From contig CAYXRF010000006.1 in assembly GCA_964467585.1 (NCBI GenBank), positions 1 to 64,000 on the forward strand: a stretch of DNA of 64,000 bases, read 5' to 3'. Source of the stretch: CALVLD01 sp964467585. GTDB lineage: Bacteria; Bacillota; Clostridia; Christensenellales; CAG-138. Of this stretch, positions 1 through 8,373 are shown in pieces; within the stretch, counting starts at the first letter, position 1; each line of letters opens with the position of its first letter. Below the pieces are notes generated by a model. It did no database searches and was not told where the DNA came from. It saw only the letters and a list, made by a program, of their open reading frames with translations. The position numbers and the translations under genes were made by a program.

Positions 1-1336
1 TGGCAACGTTATCATGGATAGTTGCAGTCAATGTCGCGGTGCCCCCGGCAACGCCCGTAACGACGCCGGTGCTTGAATTAACCGTTGCAACGGATGTTTT
101 GGAGCTTGAATAGCTGACTGTGTAATCCGTGTTGCTTGTGGGCTGCACGGTGAGGGAAGCGGTTGCGGTTGCGCCGACAACAACGTTAACGGCGGCAAGC
201 GTTGCGGAGGTTATCGCAACCGGCTCGGTTGTGGTGCCGCCAAACAATGCCAGATCGCAGTAAACAGTCTGTGCGCCATCGGGATTGGAGGGATAAGCAT
301 CCAAGGGGGACATAACGATCGGGTAAGCATCGCCGCCGGAAACGGGATCGGGTACGCCGTAGGTGTCCTTCATAACCTTGATAGCTGCCTTAACCGTGGA
401 GCCGTTCTTCATCTCTGTCCAGAACTTTGCTTCGTATTTGTAATCGCCCGTGAAGGATACGGACTGAGAATAGCCGTATACGCAGCCCGCGCCCGCCGCC
501 AACAGACCTGTGCCTGTTACGCCGCCGCCGGAAAGCTTCATTCCTTCGCAGATAGCCATCCAAACAAGACAGTTGGAAAGAGTGCCTGTAACGTGATTTT
601 TAACATAGCGACCGTCAATGCCGTACCATGAACCGCCGTTGTATGCCCAACCGTTGTTGTAATCGGTTGTGGTGAGGCCGGTGCTGGTTGTGAGGCAGAG
701 GTAAGAGGTGCTGTTGTACGCCGCTCCGTGAGAGTCGTATATGACAACGCCCTTGTCAAGATATGCCGCTGTGATTGCGGGGCCTGTCGCGTTGGAATCC
801 TTAATCAGTGTGTATGTGCCGCCCGTTGCGGTTGCGATAGACTGAGCTTCTGTTTTGTACTGAGCGGTGAAGCTGGTGTCGCTTGCATACCAAGGAGCAA
901 CAAGCAGAACGTTTGCGCTGCCGACGCCATTTTTAACGGAGGTAATCTTGCTGACAACGCCGTCAACAACCTCGGCATTTACAGAGGACTGGAAGGGTGT
1001 GTTGCGGATCTTGTAGTCATAGCCGCAAGCCATTCCCTTAACCTTAAAAGAAAAACCGTTGTCGTCCAAGTCAGAAATACTGCCTTTGTCGATACGGTTT
1101 GAGGTGAGGGCTGCTTTATAAACGGCCATGGTGACTTCTTCGCTTGAAGCGCCGAGCGCCATCATCTGCGCCTCGACCTTGTCAAGCTCTGCCCATGTGG
1201 TATCCATGAGCTTGAGTGCGCGAGACTCAACAGCTGCGCTTGAAATGGGCTTTGCAAGAGCTGCCGGCGAAAATGCCGCAACCAGCATGAGCACTGCGAG
1301 CACGGTGCTGAGTGTCTTGAAGATGCGTCTAGACAT
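1..1336 (-). CDS. Secreted caspase-fold-like protein with Big_2 domain (3' end beyond window)
   Basis: The reading frame starts with ATG at 1336 behind a CAGGAGGAAAAC ribosome site and stays open to the window edge, so the C-terminus is missing (about 445 residues visible). Residues 1-29 form a signal peptide ending in a PAALA-K type site. The central part carries VVIYDSHGA (His203) and, about 60 residues later, WMAICEGMK (Cys263). This His-Gly / Cys spacing resembles the dyad of caspase-fold (clan CD) cysteine peptidases such as gingipain or clostripain relatives; that assignment is inference. Residues about 365-445 form an Ig-like Big_2 domain, common in surface proteins of anaerobic Bacillota. 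The substrate is unknown. A secreted or surface role is well supported; catalytic activity is not proven. Confidence 0.75.
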   Translation of the reverse strand, partial: MSRRIFKTLSTVLAVLMLVAAFSPAALAKPISSAAVESRALKLMDTTWAELDKVEAQMMALGASSEEVTMAVYKAALTSNRIDKGSISDLDDNGFSFKVKGMACGYDYKIRNTPFQSSVNAEVVDGVVSKITSVKNGVGSANVLLVAPWYASDTSFTAQYKTEAQSIATATGGTYTLIKDSNATGPAITAAYLDKGVVIYDSHGAAYNSTSYLCLTTSTGLTTTDYNNGWAYNGGSWYGIDGRYVKNHVTGTLSNCLVWMAICEGMKLSGGGVTGTGLLAAGAGCVYGYSQSVSFTGDYKYEAKFWTEMKNGSTVKAAIKVMKDTYGVPDPVSGGDAYPIVMSPLDAYPSNPDGAQTVYCDLALFGGTTTEPVAITSATLAAVNVVVGATATASLTVQPTSNTDYTVSYSSSKTSVATVNSSTGVVTGVAGGTATLTATIHDNVA

Positions 1337-1382
1337 TATGTTTTCCTCCTGTTTGATGCGGGATATTCTCCCAAGTGCGTAT

Positions 1383-1411
1383 ATTATATCAGTCTTTGTG
1401 AGGTTTGTCTA
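1383..1411 (-). promoter_or_regulatory. Sigma-A-type promoter for the caspase-fold-like gene
   Basis: On the minus strand TAGACA (1411-1406) is followed after 17 bases by TATAAT (1388-1383). It lies about 50 bases upstream of the ATG at 1336 and fits a vegetative promoter with a short 5' leader. Confidence 0.6.
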
Positions 1412-1446
1412 TATATATTTTTGAATTTTTGCCACATTTTTTGAAG

Positions 1447-1480
1447 AAATGTGTCGTCATTTCACTCTTGCGACACATTT
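1447..1480. repeat. 10-bp inverted repeat in the divergent intergenic region
   Basis: AAATGTGTCG (1447-1456) and its exact reverse complement CGACACATTT (1471-1480) are separated by 14 bases. The repeat sits upstream of the promoter at 1383-1411 and could be an operator or a hairpin. There is no T-run directly after it, so a terminator is unlikely. The rest of 1337-1699 is AT-rich and holds only a possible -10 (TATAAT, 1617-1622) for the rightward lipoprotein gene. Confidence 0.45.
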
Positions 1481-1699
1481 ATGTATAAAATATCCTCTAT
1501 TTTGAATAAATGCTGACAAATATATTCTTAAATCATCTGCGCTTGAGGAGAATCCGCAGCGAATTTATTTTATCATTGTTTTTATCAATGTTCATGGATT
1601 ATTCACAAATTGATGATATAATGGGCTTGTCCGACTGCGATTGGTTTTGTTTGCGTCGGCAAGTATAATATTATTTACAGGAGATTACAATTATATAAT

Positions 1700-2221
1700 A
1701 TGAAGAAACTCCTTCAATTCGCCGCCCTTGCGCTTGTTATTATGACTTTTGCCGCCATGCTTTGCGCCTGCAATTCCACCGCGGGAACAACCGGCGGCGA
1801 CCCCATTGTTGACGTGGACGCCTCCTTGCAGCCCACCGTCACCGCCGACCCAAACATGACGCCCGCTCCCGCCGAAACATCCCCCTACAAGGGCAAGCTT
1901 TTCACCTGCGCTCAATGCTTTGACAATCGCGGCTTTGCCTATTTTGCCTGCGACAGAAGCGGTGAATATTCCTTCAAAATTAACGGCGGAGAAACCAACG
2001 CCAAGTGGGTGGTTTATGTTTTTGACGCTGAATATACCGACCCCACGCGTATACTTGCGCTTTCCGTCAACCCCGCTTTGACAACAGACGGCACGATAGC
2101 AATCTCCGCAGGGCAATTTGTTTATGTTATGTGTGACACTAACTGCGACACTGCGTCCTCTCCTTTGCAGGATTCCTCAATTTCAATCGTATATATGGGG
2201 ATTTCGCAGATAGCAGGCTAA
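1700..2221 (+). CDS. Small lipoprotein of unknown function
   Basis: A 173-residue protein with a short Lys-containing N-terminus, a hydrophobic stretch and the lipobox-like MLCAC, so Cys24 is probably lipidated and the protein anchored outside the membrane. A Thr/Pro/Ala-rich linker (residues about 30-60) leads into a compact domain of about 110 residues with four to five Cys, including the pair in TCAQC. I do not recognise a family. The GGAGA ribosome site is about 15 bases from the ATG, longer than usual. It is divergent from the secreted protein on its left and is followed by a strong hairpin. Confidence 0.7.
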   Translation: MKKLLQFAALALVIMTFAAMLCACNSTAGTTGGDPIVDVDASLQPTVTADPNMTPAPAETSPYKGKLFTCAQCFDNRGFAYFACDRSGEYSFKINGGETNAKWVVYVFDAEYTDPTRILALSVNPALTTDGTIAISAGQFVYVMCDTNCDTASSPLQDSSISIVYMGISQIAG

Positions 2222-2302
2222 GCGACTTTTGTTGACATTGATTAACCCCGAGTGACGTTGATTCACTCTGATTTATCCCGATTGACTTTGATTGACCTTT
2301 TG

Positions 2303-2357
2303 CCGCCGCCCCAAGCCAACAGGCAAGCCTGCTGTTGAAGGGCGACGGTTATTTTTT
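2303..2357 (+). terminator. Rho-independent terminator after the small lipoprotein gene
   Basis: A long stem with two blocks (CCGCCGCCC against GGGCGACGG, and CAACAG against CTGTTG) is followed by TTATTTTTTG. Upstream, 2228-2300 contains imperfect short repeats of the type TTGAYNTTGATT. Confidence 0.6.
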
Positions 2358-2402
2358 GTTTGCCTATGGCGAATCACATTGTACATTATCCATGGTCTCC
2401 CC

Positions 2403-3806
2403 TCACACCACGCTGCGCCCGTTCTCATCGTCTATTACGCGGAATATCTGTTCCTCCGCTCCCGTTTCTGCGTTGATGTATATAATATATGTACCATTAT
2501 CCGCCGTGCCTGTGAACTCATAGCACAGCGCCTCCGCCGTTGGAGAAAGCGGAATCAGCGCAAGTCGGCGCGTGGTTATCTCAATGCGTGACGAAACATA
2601 GCCCTCCGCCTCATCCATTGTTATTGTCGGCACCGCTATATTTCGCCTGACGTGGCTGAAAAAGTAGTTGCGCGCATCGCACCCGATAACCGTAAGCGTT
2701 GCACGGTCTACCCAAACCTTTACAAGGTCGTTATACACCGTAACATTATCCTGCTCATAAGCGTAAGAAATCAGCACAGCGCCGTCATAAAACTGTATGT
2801 AGGTTGGCGTCATGGAATCAAAACCGTTCTCGTCAAGCCACTTTTTGCCCACATCGCTGCACGCCGCCTGCTCATTCTCATCCGGGGTTTGCTCCTGAGA
2901 TTGGGTCGCGCTGCTCATGTACCAAAGCGGACGCCCGCCCGCAACAGTTATGCTGATATCTATTGCACGGTTGTCTTCAAAGCTTCCCTCAAAAACATAG
3001 CATGGGATGCTGCCCTCCGACAGCCCGCAGGAGGTAAGCTTTGCCCCCGTGATTTTTTCCGCCGCTGCAAGCGCCGTGCTTTCGTCAACATTTTCGCCCG
3101 TAAGCCCCTGCGGCGTTGCCTTTTCTGTGCTGTCGGAAAAAGGTCCATCGTAAATAAGCGAAGGATACTGCGGCTCCGTGCTGTTTTCCTCCTCAGTATA
3201 GAAGCTGTCAAAGTTGAGCGCTTCAAGCGGCGTTTCGCCAGCGTCCGCACTCTCCTTTAGACGCGTTGAAAGCTCCGCGCATGATTCGCAAAGCGTCAAA
3301 AGCTGCGCCATGTCCTCATCCGAAAGCGGCTTGTCGTTAAGCACCTTGCGTGAAAGAGTGTGCGCATAATCGCTTATTTGCACTAAAAATCGGTTGAGCG
3401 CATAGCCCTCTCCGTATGAGGCGGGAAGCTGACTCAATATCGAGGCGCATGACGCCGCCGTGCTTTCAAGCTCCGAAAGCCCAAGCACAAGCTGTGCGGG
3501 AGAAGCGGATACCATCAGCTTTGAAAGCGTGGTCTGCATTTCGCACACGCCCTCGGTTAAGTCCTCATACCCTCTGCGATAGCGTGTTTCAACACCAAGG
3601 GTAAGACTTTCCACATCCGTCTGCGCCGATTTTGACTGCGCGGAAATCTCCGCCGCCATAACCGTTGCGGTTACGCCCCAGCAAAGCGCAAGCACAAGCG
3701 CGCCGCCGAGTATCGCGGGCAGCAGCACCTTTTTTGCGGTCAACGCCTGCTCCTGCTTTTTTTGGGGCTGCTTCCCCTTATAAACCTTAAATTTTCTCTT
3801 TTTCAT
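2403..3806 (-). CDS. ypeB: Germination protein YpeB
   Basis: YpeB is needed in spores for the folding, localisation and stability of the cortex hydrolase SleB; it acts at the inner spore membrane. The 467-residue product has an N-terminal transmembrane anchor (about residues 25-50), a helical region, and C-terminal PepSY-like repeats. The stretch YPSLIYDGPFSD is a hallmark of the family. The ATG at 3806 lies directly after the sleB stop (3808-3810); an in-frame start further upstream would overlap sleB. Spore genes of this kind are usually transcribed in the forespore (sigma G), but I see no clear promoter of that type here. Confidence 0.93.
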   Translation of the reverse strand: MKKRKFKVYKGKQPQKKQEQALTAKKVLLPAILGGALVLALCWGVTATVMAAEISAQSKSAQTDVESLTLGVETRYRRGYEDLTEGVCEMQTTLSKLMVSASPAQLVLGLSELESTAASCASILSQLPASYGEGYALNRFLVQISDYAHTLSRKVLNDKPLSDEDMAQLLTLCESCAELSTRLKESADAGETPLEALNFDSFYTEEENSTEPQYPSLIYDGPFSDSTEKATPQGLTGENVDESTALAAAEKITGAKLTSCGLSEGSIPCYVFEGSFEDNRAIDISITVAGGRPLWYMSSATQSQEQTPDENEQAACSDVGKKWLDENGFDSMTPTYIQFYDGAVLISYAYEQDNVTVYNDLVKVWVDRATLTVIGCDARNYFFSHVRRNIAVPTITMDEAEGYVSSRIEITTRRLALIPLSPTAEALCYEFTGTADNGTYIIYINAETGAEEQIFRVIDDENGRSVV

Positions 3807-3807
3807 A

Positions 3808-4467
3808 TTAACAAAATGCGTGATTGCCAATCATCAGCAGCACGGGACGTGAAAGCATCCAGCGGCTTGTCGCCGTTGCAGGATTGTAATAAAACAGACA
3901 CCCGTTTGTTGGGTCCCACCCGTTAAGCGCGTCCCTTGCGGCGCGCATGGCGGTTGCGTCCGGCGCAAGATTGATCTGCCCATCGCTCACCGCGTCAAAC
4001 GCTCCGCTTTGGTAAATCACGCCCGCCATAGTGTTTGGAAAGGACGGGCTGTCAATTCGATTAAGCACCACCGCGCCTATCGCCACCTGCCCCTTGTATG
4101 GTTCGTTCCTGCCCTCTCCGTATATTATCCGTGCAAGCAGGTATACGTTGCCGGAAGTTGACGTTGAGCTGCTGCTTGAGGAATCAACGCTCATCCCAAG
4201 CGCCGCTGCCGTTTTGCTGCCGACAATCCCGTCTGCCGTCAAGCCGTTCTGCGTTTGAAAGCGCTTTACAGCCGCAAGCGTCTGCGGCCCGAACACTCCG
4301 TCAATTGAACCGTAATAATATCCCCATTGCTTCAGCTTTTTTTGCAATGTGATAACCTGCTGCCCGCTGTCGCCGTACTTTATAGCGGCATACGCCGACA
4401 TCGGCGTTAGTGCCGACGCCACGAATATCAACGCAAGCAAAAATGCCCTCGCCCGTTTCGCTAACAT
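3808..4467 (-). CDS. sleB: Spore cortex-lytic enzyme SleB
   Basis: SleB is a lytic transglycosylase that cleaves muramic-delta-lactam-containing cortex peptidoglycan during germination. The 219-residue protein has a signal peptide (to about ASALTPMSAYA), a PG_binding_1 domain (YGDSGQQVITLQKKL... through DGIVGSKTAAAL), a Ser-rich linker, and the Hydrolase_2 domain with ARIIYGEGRNEPYKGQ containing the catalytic Glu, followed by QVAIGAVVLNR. The C-terminus (RPVLLMIGNHAFC) is close to the family pattern. The start at 4467 follows GGGAGGGTTC; spacing is short but better than for the in-frame ATG at 4479. It forms a pair with ypeB. Confidence 0.93.
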   Translation of the reverse strand: MLAKRARAFLLALIFVASALTPMSAYAAIKYGDSGQQVITLQKKLKQWGYYYGSIDGVFGPQTLAAVKRFQTQNGLTADGIVGSKTAAALGMSVDSSSSSSTSTSGNVYLLARIIYGEGRNEPYKGQVAIGAVVLNRIDSPSFPNTMAGVIYQSGAFDAVSDGQINLAPDATAMRAARDALNGWDPTNGCLFYYNPATATSRWMLSRPVLLMIGNHAFC

Positions 4468-4532
4468 GAACCCTCCCAATAACCGAAATTTTTCGGAACG
4501 ATATACAGAAGTTTCTGTCGCTTACGGATGTT

Positions 4533-5450
4533 TTATTCAGCCGATGTGCAGCTGTTCAAAATCGTTTGAATGTCCGAATGGAATGGCGCCTCAATAAAAA
4601 CTGCTTCGCCCGTTATAGGATGCTTGAAAAAAATGCTGCATGAGTGCAGCGCCGCGTGGTCGATAAGCTTTGATTCCTCTCCGTAAAGCCAATCTCCCAG
4701 AAGAGGATGCGATATCGCCGCCATGTGGACGCGCAGCTGATGCATTCTGCCCGTTTGCGGCAAAAGCCGCACAAGCGTCAGCTCCGTTTTTACGCCCTCA
4801 TTTTCAATTAAAAGATAGGCTTCCACCTCATATTTTGTAAGCGAATACGCCCCCGCCGCATCGACCTTCATCATATAATGACTGCCCTCAACGTGCGAAA
4901 GCGGAAGCTCAATTTCACCCGTGCGCGATTCAATTCGCCCCATTGCAATCGCCCTGTATTGACGCAAAAACTCACCCGTGTGAAGCAGCTTTTGCATCCG
5001 CTCATGCATATAGCCGCACTTGGCCGCAATCAAAAGACCGCTCGTCCCCCTGTCAAGACGGTTGACTGTGTGGCAAAACTCTCCCGCTCCAAAGTGAGCG
5101 GAAAGCGCATTCTCCACCGACCCGCCCGCGCCCTTGCGCTCCGGATGAACCGTCATGCCCGCAGGCTTGTCAATCGCCGCAAGCCACTCATCCTCATATG
5201 CAATTTGTAGAGGTATATCTATTGGTGCAAGCTTAACCGTATCGCTGTCGTCCTCAATCTCCGCCAAAATGACGTCCCCAACCGAAGCCCGCGCAGTTAC
5301 ATACACCCTGCGACCGTTTTGCAGTATGCCGTTTTCCCTTTTTTTTAGCCTTGAAATATGCGATTCAGACATTTTGAAAACGCATTGCAGTATGTGCTTT
5401 ATCGTGGCGCCGTCATTCTCCTGTGTAACGCGATATTCAAGCGGCTTCAC
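4533..5450 (-). CDS. RluA/RluD-family pseudouridine synthase
   Basis: A 305-residue enzyme that isomerises uridine to pseudouridine in structured RNA, probably 23S rRNA (RluD-like), in the cytoplasm. An N-terminal S4-like RNA-binding region (residues about 10-75) precedes the catalytic domain. The signature HTVNRLDRGTSGLLI contains catalytic Asp133, and LPQTGRMHQLRVHMA is the second family motif. The start is GTG at 5450, overlapping the stop of the zincin gene in a GTGA junction, which suggests translational coupling. The exact target position cannot be told from sequence. Confidence 0.9.
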   Translation of the reverse strand: MKPLEYRVTQENDGATIKHILQCVFKMSESHISRLKKRENGILQNGRRVYVTARASVGDVILAEIEDDSDTVKLAPIDIPLQIAYEDEWLAAIDKPAGMTVHPERKGAGGSVENALSAHFGAGEFCHTVNRLDRGTSGLLIAAKCGYMHERMQKLLHTGEFLRQYRAIAMGRIESRTGEIELPLSHVEGSHYMMKVDAAGAYSLTKYEVEAYLLIENEGVKTELTLVRLLPQTGRMHQLRVHMAAISHPLLGDWLYGEESKLIDHAALHSCSIFFKHPITGEAVFIEAPFHSDIQTILNSCTSAE

Positions 5451-5842
5451 ATTTTTTCACCCTGCCTTTGCGCAAAAAGCCCCTCAACATATTCCGAAAG
5501 TCGTACCTCGTCCTCAACCTCAAGGTCACGCTCGCCCGAAAGCGACTCAATATGATGGCGCAGCTCGTGCCGCTGCACCTTGTCTATCTGCGCAAGCATA
5601 AATTCCCACGGCGCGTCCCCGTACACGCGCATGAACGACCCGTAATAAAGCGTTATGTACCGCCCAACCGACTGCCCCGCCGTGTATTCACCCATTATAA
5701 AAAGCGGACGTTCGACCTCACTTTTGGGATGAAGCTTTGCACGCGGAGAAATCACCATGCCGCCCGTAAGCCCCTTCAGCAGCTCCGCCGGCATTGCCTC
5801 CGCCGCCCTGTCCGCAAGCATTTGAAATTCGTCAAGCGTCAT
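5447..5842 (-). CDS. Zincin-like metallopeptidase family protein
   Basis: A 131-residue protein of the small Zincin_1 (DUF1025, COG3824) family. The zinc-binding motif is visible as HELRHH at residues 92-97, with Glu99 close behind. The family is widespread in Gram-positive bacteria; substrates are not established. Its ATG overlaps the end of rsmI by 11 bases and its stop overlaps the GTG of the pseudouridine synthase gene, so it is in the middle of a coupled operon. Confidence 0.85.
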   Translation of the reverse strand: MTLDEFQMLADRAAEAMPAELLKGLTGGMVISPRAKLHPKSEVERPLFIMGEYTAGQSVGRYITLYYGSFMRVYGDAPWEFMLAQIDKVQRHELRHHIESLSGERDLEVEDEVRLSEYVEGLFAQRQGEKM

Positions 5843-6710
5843 TATCCGAACCGCCCTCCTTCAAAATTGAAGCGCGTGCGTATGCTGTGTTTTTTGGCAC
5901 GTCCAACACAAATGACGCCTGCTTCGCCGCATCCTTAACGGACATGCCCCCGTTCAAAAGACGCGTAAGCATTGCGTCCAAGCCCTCACTGCCATCGCCT
6001 TCCGAGTCCGCCGCGCCCTCAATTGAAATCACGCATTCGCCCTTTGGAGGCGAATCGGCAAATTTTTCCGCAAGCGTGCCGAGCGTCCCGCGTGCGGTCT
6101 CCTCAAAAAGCTTTGTAATCTCCCGCGAAACCGCCGCACGCCTTTGACCGCCCAGCAACAAAGCCAATTCTTCAAGCGTTGCGGCGACCCGATATGGGCT
6201 TTCGTACAATATTATCGTTGCGGAAATTCTTTTAAAATTGGCAAGCGCTTGCTTTCTCTGCTTGCCCTCCCGCGGCAAAAAGCCAACAAAATATAATTCC
6301 TTTGTGGAAAGACCCGAAAGCACCGCCGCCGCAACAAACGCGGACGCGCCCGGAATCACCTCAAAATGCACCCCCGCTTCAATGCAGGCGCAAACCAGAC
6401 GTTCACCCGGGTCGGATATTGCGGGCATACCCGCATCGGAAATGTACGCCACCGCCTCCCCGCCGCGTATGCGTTCAATTATCCTTTCCGCCGCACTGTT
6501 TTCGTTATGCTCATGACAGCTTGAAAGAGGCTTTTTTATCCCGAGCCTTTCAAGCAAAAGCCCCGAGTTGCGGGTATCCTCACAGTAGACTGCGCTGACG
6601 GAAGCAAGCACGGCGACAGCGCGCATGGTTATGTCGCCCATGTTGCCTATCGGCGTTGCGCAAAGGTATAATCCCGCTTCAAGCGGTTTGACGTCAATTT
6701 CAAAATTCAT
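5832..6710 (-). CDS. rsmI: 16S rRNA (cytidine1402-2'-O)-methyltransferase RsmI
   Basis: RsmI uses S-adenosylmethionine to methylate the ribose of C1402 in the 16S rRNA decoding centre. The 292-residue protein shows the tetrapyrrole-methylase fold: LYLCATPIGNMGDITMRA at the N-terminus, CEDTRNSGLLL, the YISDAGMPAISDPGERLV loop, and IPGASAFVAAAVLSGL. The C-terminal extension (DAMLTRLLNGGMSVKDAAKQ) is the usual helical tail. In many Bacillota rsmI lies near yabB/trmN-type genes, as here. Confidence 0.95.
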   Translation of the reverse strand: MNFEIDVKPLEAGLYLCATPIGNMGDITMRAVAVLASVSAVYCEDTRNSGLLLERLGIKKPLSSCHEHNENSAAERIIERIRGGEAVAYISDAGMPAISDPGERLVCACIEAGVHFEVIPGASAFVAAAVLSGLSTKELYFVGFLPREGKQRKQALANFKRISATIILYESPYRVAATLEELALLLGGQRRAAVSREITKLFEETARGTLGTLAEKFADSPPKGECVISIEGAADSEGDGSEGLDAMLTRLLNGGMSVKDAAKQASFVLDVPKNTAYARASILKEGGSDNDA

Positions 6711-6724
6711 GCTGTTTCTTCCTA

Positions 6725-7492
6725 TTATATAGGGTTTCCCTCAGTTGTTGATTCAATCCGCCGCTCGGAACCGATTCTGTGATATATGGCGTTAACCTCA
6801 TCCGTATAGGTTCCGTCCGCGTTGGCAATCACCAAAGTGTTTTCAAGCACAAGCCCCGAGTATGCCCCTTTTTTTGCCTCAATAAGCACAAGATAGGGCA
6901 ATTTTGACGGCACGGACGCAACGGGACGTATTCGCTTTGGTTCAAGCCCGTTGGCGCGCAGCGCGTCAATTATATCCGCCAGCCGTGACGTGGGATAGCT
7001 GAGATAGAATCTGCCTCCAAATTTCAAAAGCCGTGACGCGCTTTTGCACAGCTCACGATCGGTAATATACACCTCATGCGTTGCCGCGCCCGAATACCCC
7101 TCCGCGCCCTTTTTTGAGGCCGCCCCGCTTGAGACCTTGTGGTACGGAGGGTTGCTGACCGCAACGTCAAAAGCCCCTTCGCCAAGCGTCATAAAAGCCG
7201 TGCGCACATCAAGCGGCGCCGTCTCAAGCTCCTGTCCGTTTAGCAGAAATGAGCGCCGCGCCATGTCGCAAAGCTGCGGCTGAATTTCCACCGCCATGCC
7301 ACGCGCCTGCGTCCTTCCGTTTATCAAAATTGAAAGCACGCCCGTGCCCGCGCACAGATCGACAAACCTTTCACTCCGCGAAACCTTTGCAAACCCCGCA
7401 AGCAAAACTGAATCTGTGCCAAAGCGAAATCCGCTTTCGGGTTGAATTATGCGAAGTCCCTTATATTGAAGATCCTCGACCCGCTCATTCAC
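6725..7492 (-). CDS. tRNA1(Val) adenine-37 N6-methyltransferase family (TrmN6/YabB)
   Basis: A class I SAM-dependent N6-adenine methyltransferase of 255 residues. Visible motifs are FRFGTDSVLLAGF at the N-terminus, DLCAGTGVLSILI (SAM-binding motif I), and VSNPPYHK, the NPPY catalytic motif. Family members methylate A37 of tRNA1(Val) in Enterobacteria; in Bacillota the YabB orthologue is assumed to do likewise. It begins with GTG at 7492 that overlaps the parB stop (GTGA) and is followed 14 bases later by rsmI. Confidence 0.88.
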   Translation of the reverse strand: MNERVEDLQYKGLRIIQPESGFRFGTDSVLLAGFAKVSRSERFVDLCAGTGVLSILINGRTQARGMAVEIQPQLCDMARRSFLLNGQELETAPLDVRTAFMTLGEGAFDVAVSNPPYHKVSSGAASKKGAEGYSGAATHEVYITDRELCKSASRLLKFGGRFYLSYPTSRLADIIDALRANGLEPKRIRPVASVPSKLPYLVLIEAKKGAYSGLVLENTLVIANADGTYTDEVNAIYHRIGSERRIESTTEGNPI

Positions 7493-8373
7493 TCATCAAC
7501 ACCCATAATGATATCGTAAATGGCAAGCAGCCCCTCTTTGTCAAAATAATCGATAATTATTTTGCCCCTCTCGTCCGTGCCCTGAATGTCAACCTTTGTT
7601 CCCAGCTTTTCGCGCAGCTTGGAGCGTGCCTCCGCCAAATCGGTTGAAAGACGCTTGCTCTTGCGTGGACGCGTGTGCAGCTCAAGCAAAGTGACCGCTT
7701 TTTTTACCTGCTCCTCGGTTTCTCTGACAGACCACCCGGAGTCGACACATTTTTTTGCCGTTTTCTCAAGCAGCTCACGTTCGGGTATGCCCGCAAGTGC
7801 GCGCGCGTGACCCGCCTGCAATTTGCCCTCCCGCAGATAATCCTGAACATCGTTGGGCAGCGAAAGCAGCCTGACGGAATTTGCGATTGCAGGTCTGCTT
7901 TTTGAAAGCCTTTTCGCAACCTCCTCCTGCGTCAAGTCGTGCTGCTGCATCAAAAAGCGTATTGCGGATGCTTCTTCAATTGGATTAAGGTTTTCTCTTT
8001 GAATATTTTCGATAAGAGACACCTCCATTATCTGCCGATCGTCCATTTCACGAACGATTACAGGAACCTCGGTAAAGCCCGCAAGCCGCGCCGCACGATA
8101 TCGCCTTTCGCCCGCTATTATTGTGTAGCGGTCTCCATTTGGCGTGACTATCAGCGGTTGGATTATGCCGTGCTGCTCCAACGAATGCGCAAGCTCCTGC
8201 AGCTTGTCATCGTCAAACTGCTTTCGCGGCTGTGACGGATTGTTGTCCACCAGATTGATTGAAACCTGTGTCACCGCGTCATGTTCCTGAGGTGAATAAC
8301 CGCCAAGCAGAGCGTCAAGCCCCTTGCCAAGCCCTTTCCCAAGCCCCTTTGAGTTAGTTTTTTCAGTTGTCAC
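7489..8373 (-). CDS. parB: Chromosome-partitioning protein ParB (Spo0J)
   Basis: ParB binds parS, loads as a CTP-dependent clamp, spreads along DNA and recruits SMC; with ParA it segregates origins. The product has a GLGKGLGKGLDALLGG N-terminus (ParA-stimulating type), the CTP-binding region with IAGERRYRAARLAG and IENIQRENLNPIEEA, a helix-turn-helix (LTQEEVAKRLSKSRPAIAN) and a C-terminal dimerisation part. The chosen start is GTG 8373, 11 bases after AAGGAG and overlapping parA by 11 bases; a TTG at 8394 lacks a ribosome site. Predicted length is 294 residues. Two parS-type sites lie upstream of parA. Confidence 0.94.
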   Translation of the reverse strand: MTTEKTNSKGLGKGLGKGLDALLGGYSPQEHDAVTQVSINLVDNNPSQPRKQFDDDKLQELAHSLEQHGIIQPLIVTPNGDRYTIIAGERRYRAARLAGFTEVPVIVREMDDRQIMEVSLIENIQRENLNPIEEASAIRFLMQQHDLTQEEVAKRLSKSRPAIANSVRLLSLPNDVQDYLREGKLQAGHARALAGIPERELLEKTAKKCVDSGWSVRETEEQVKKAVTLLELHTRPRKSKRLSTDLAEARSKLREKLGTKVDIQGTDERGKIIIDYFDKEGLLAIYDIIMGVDE

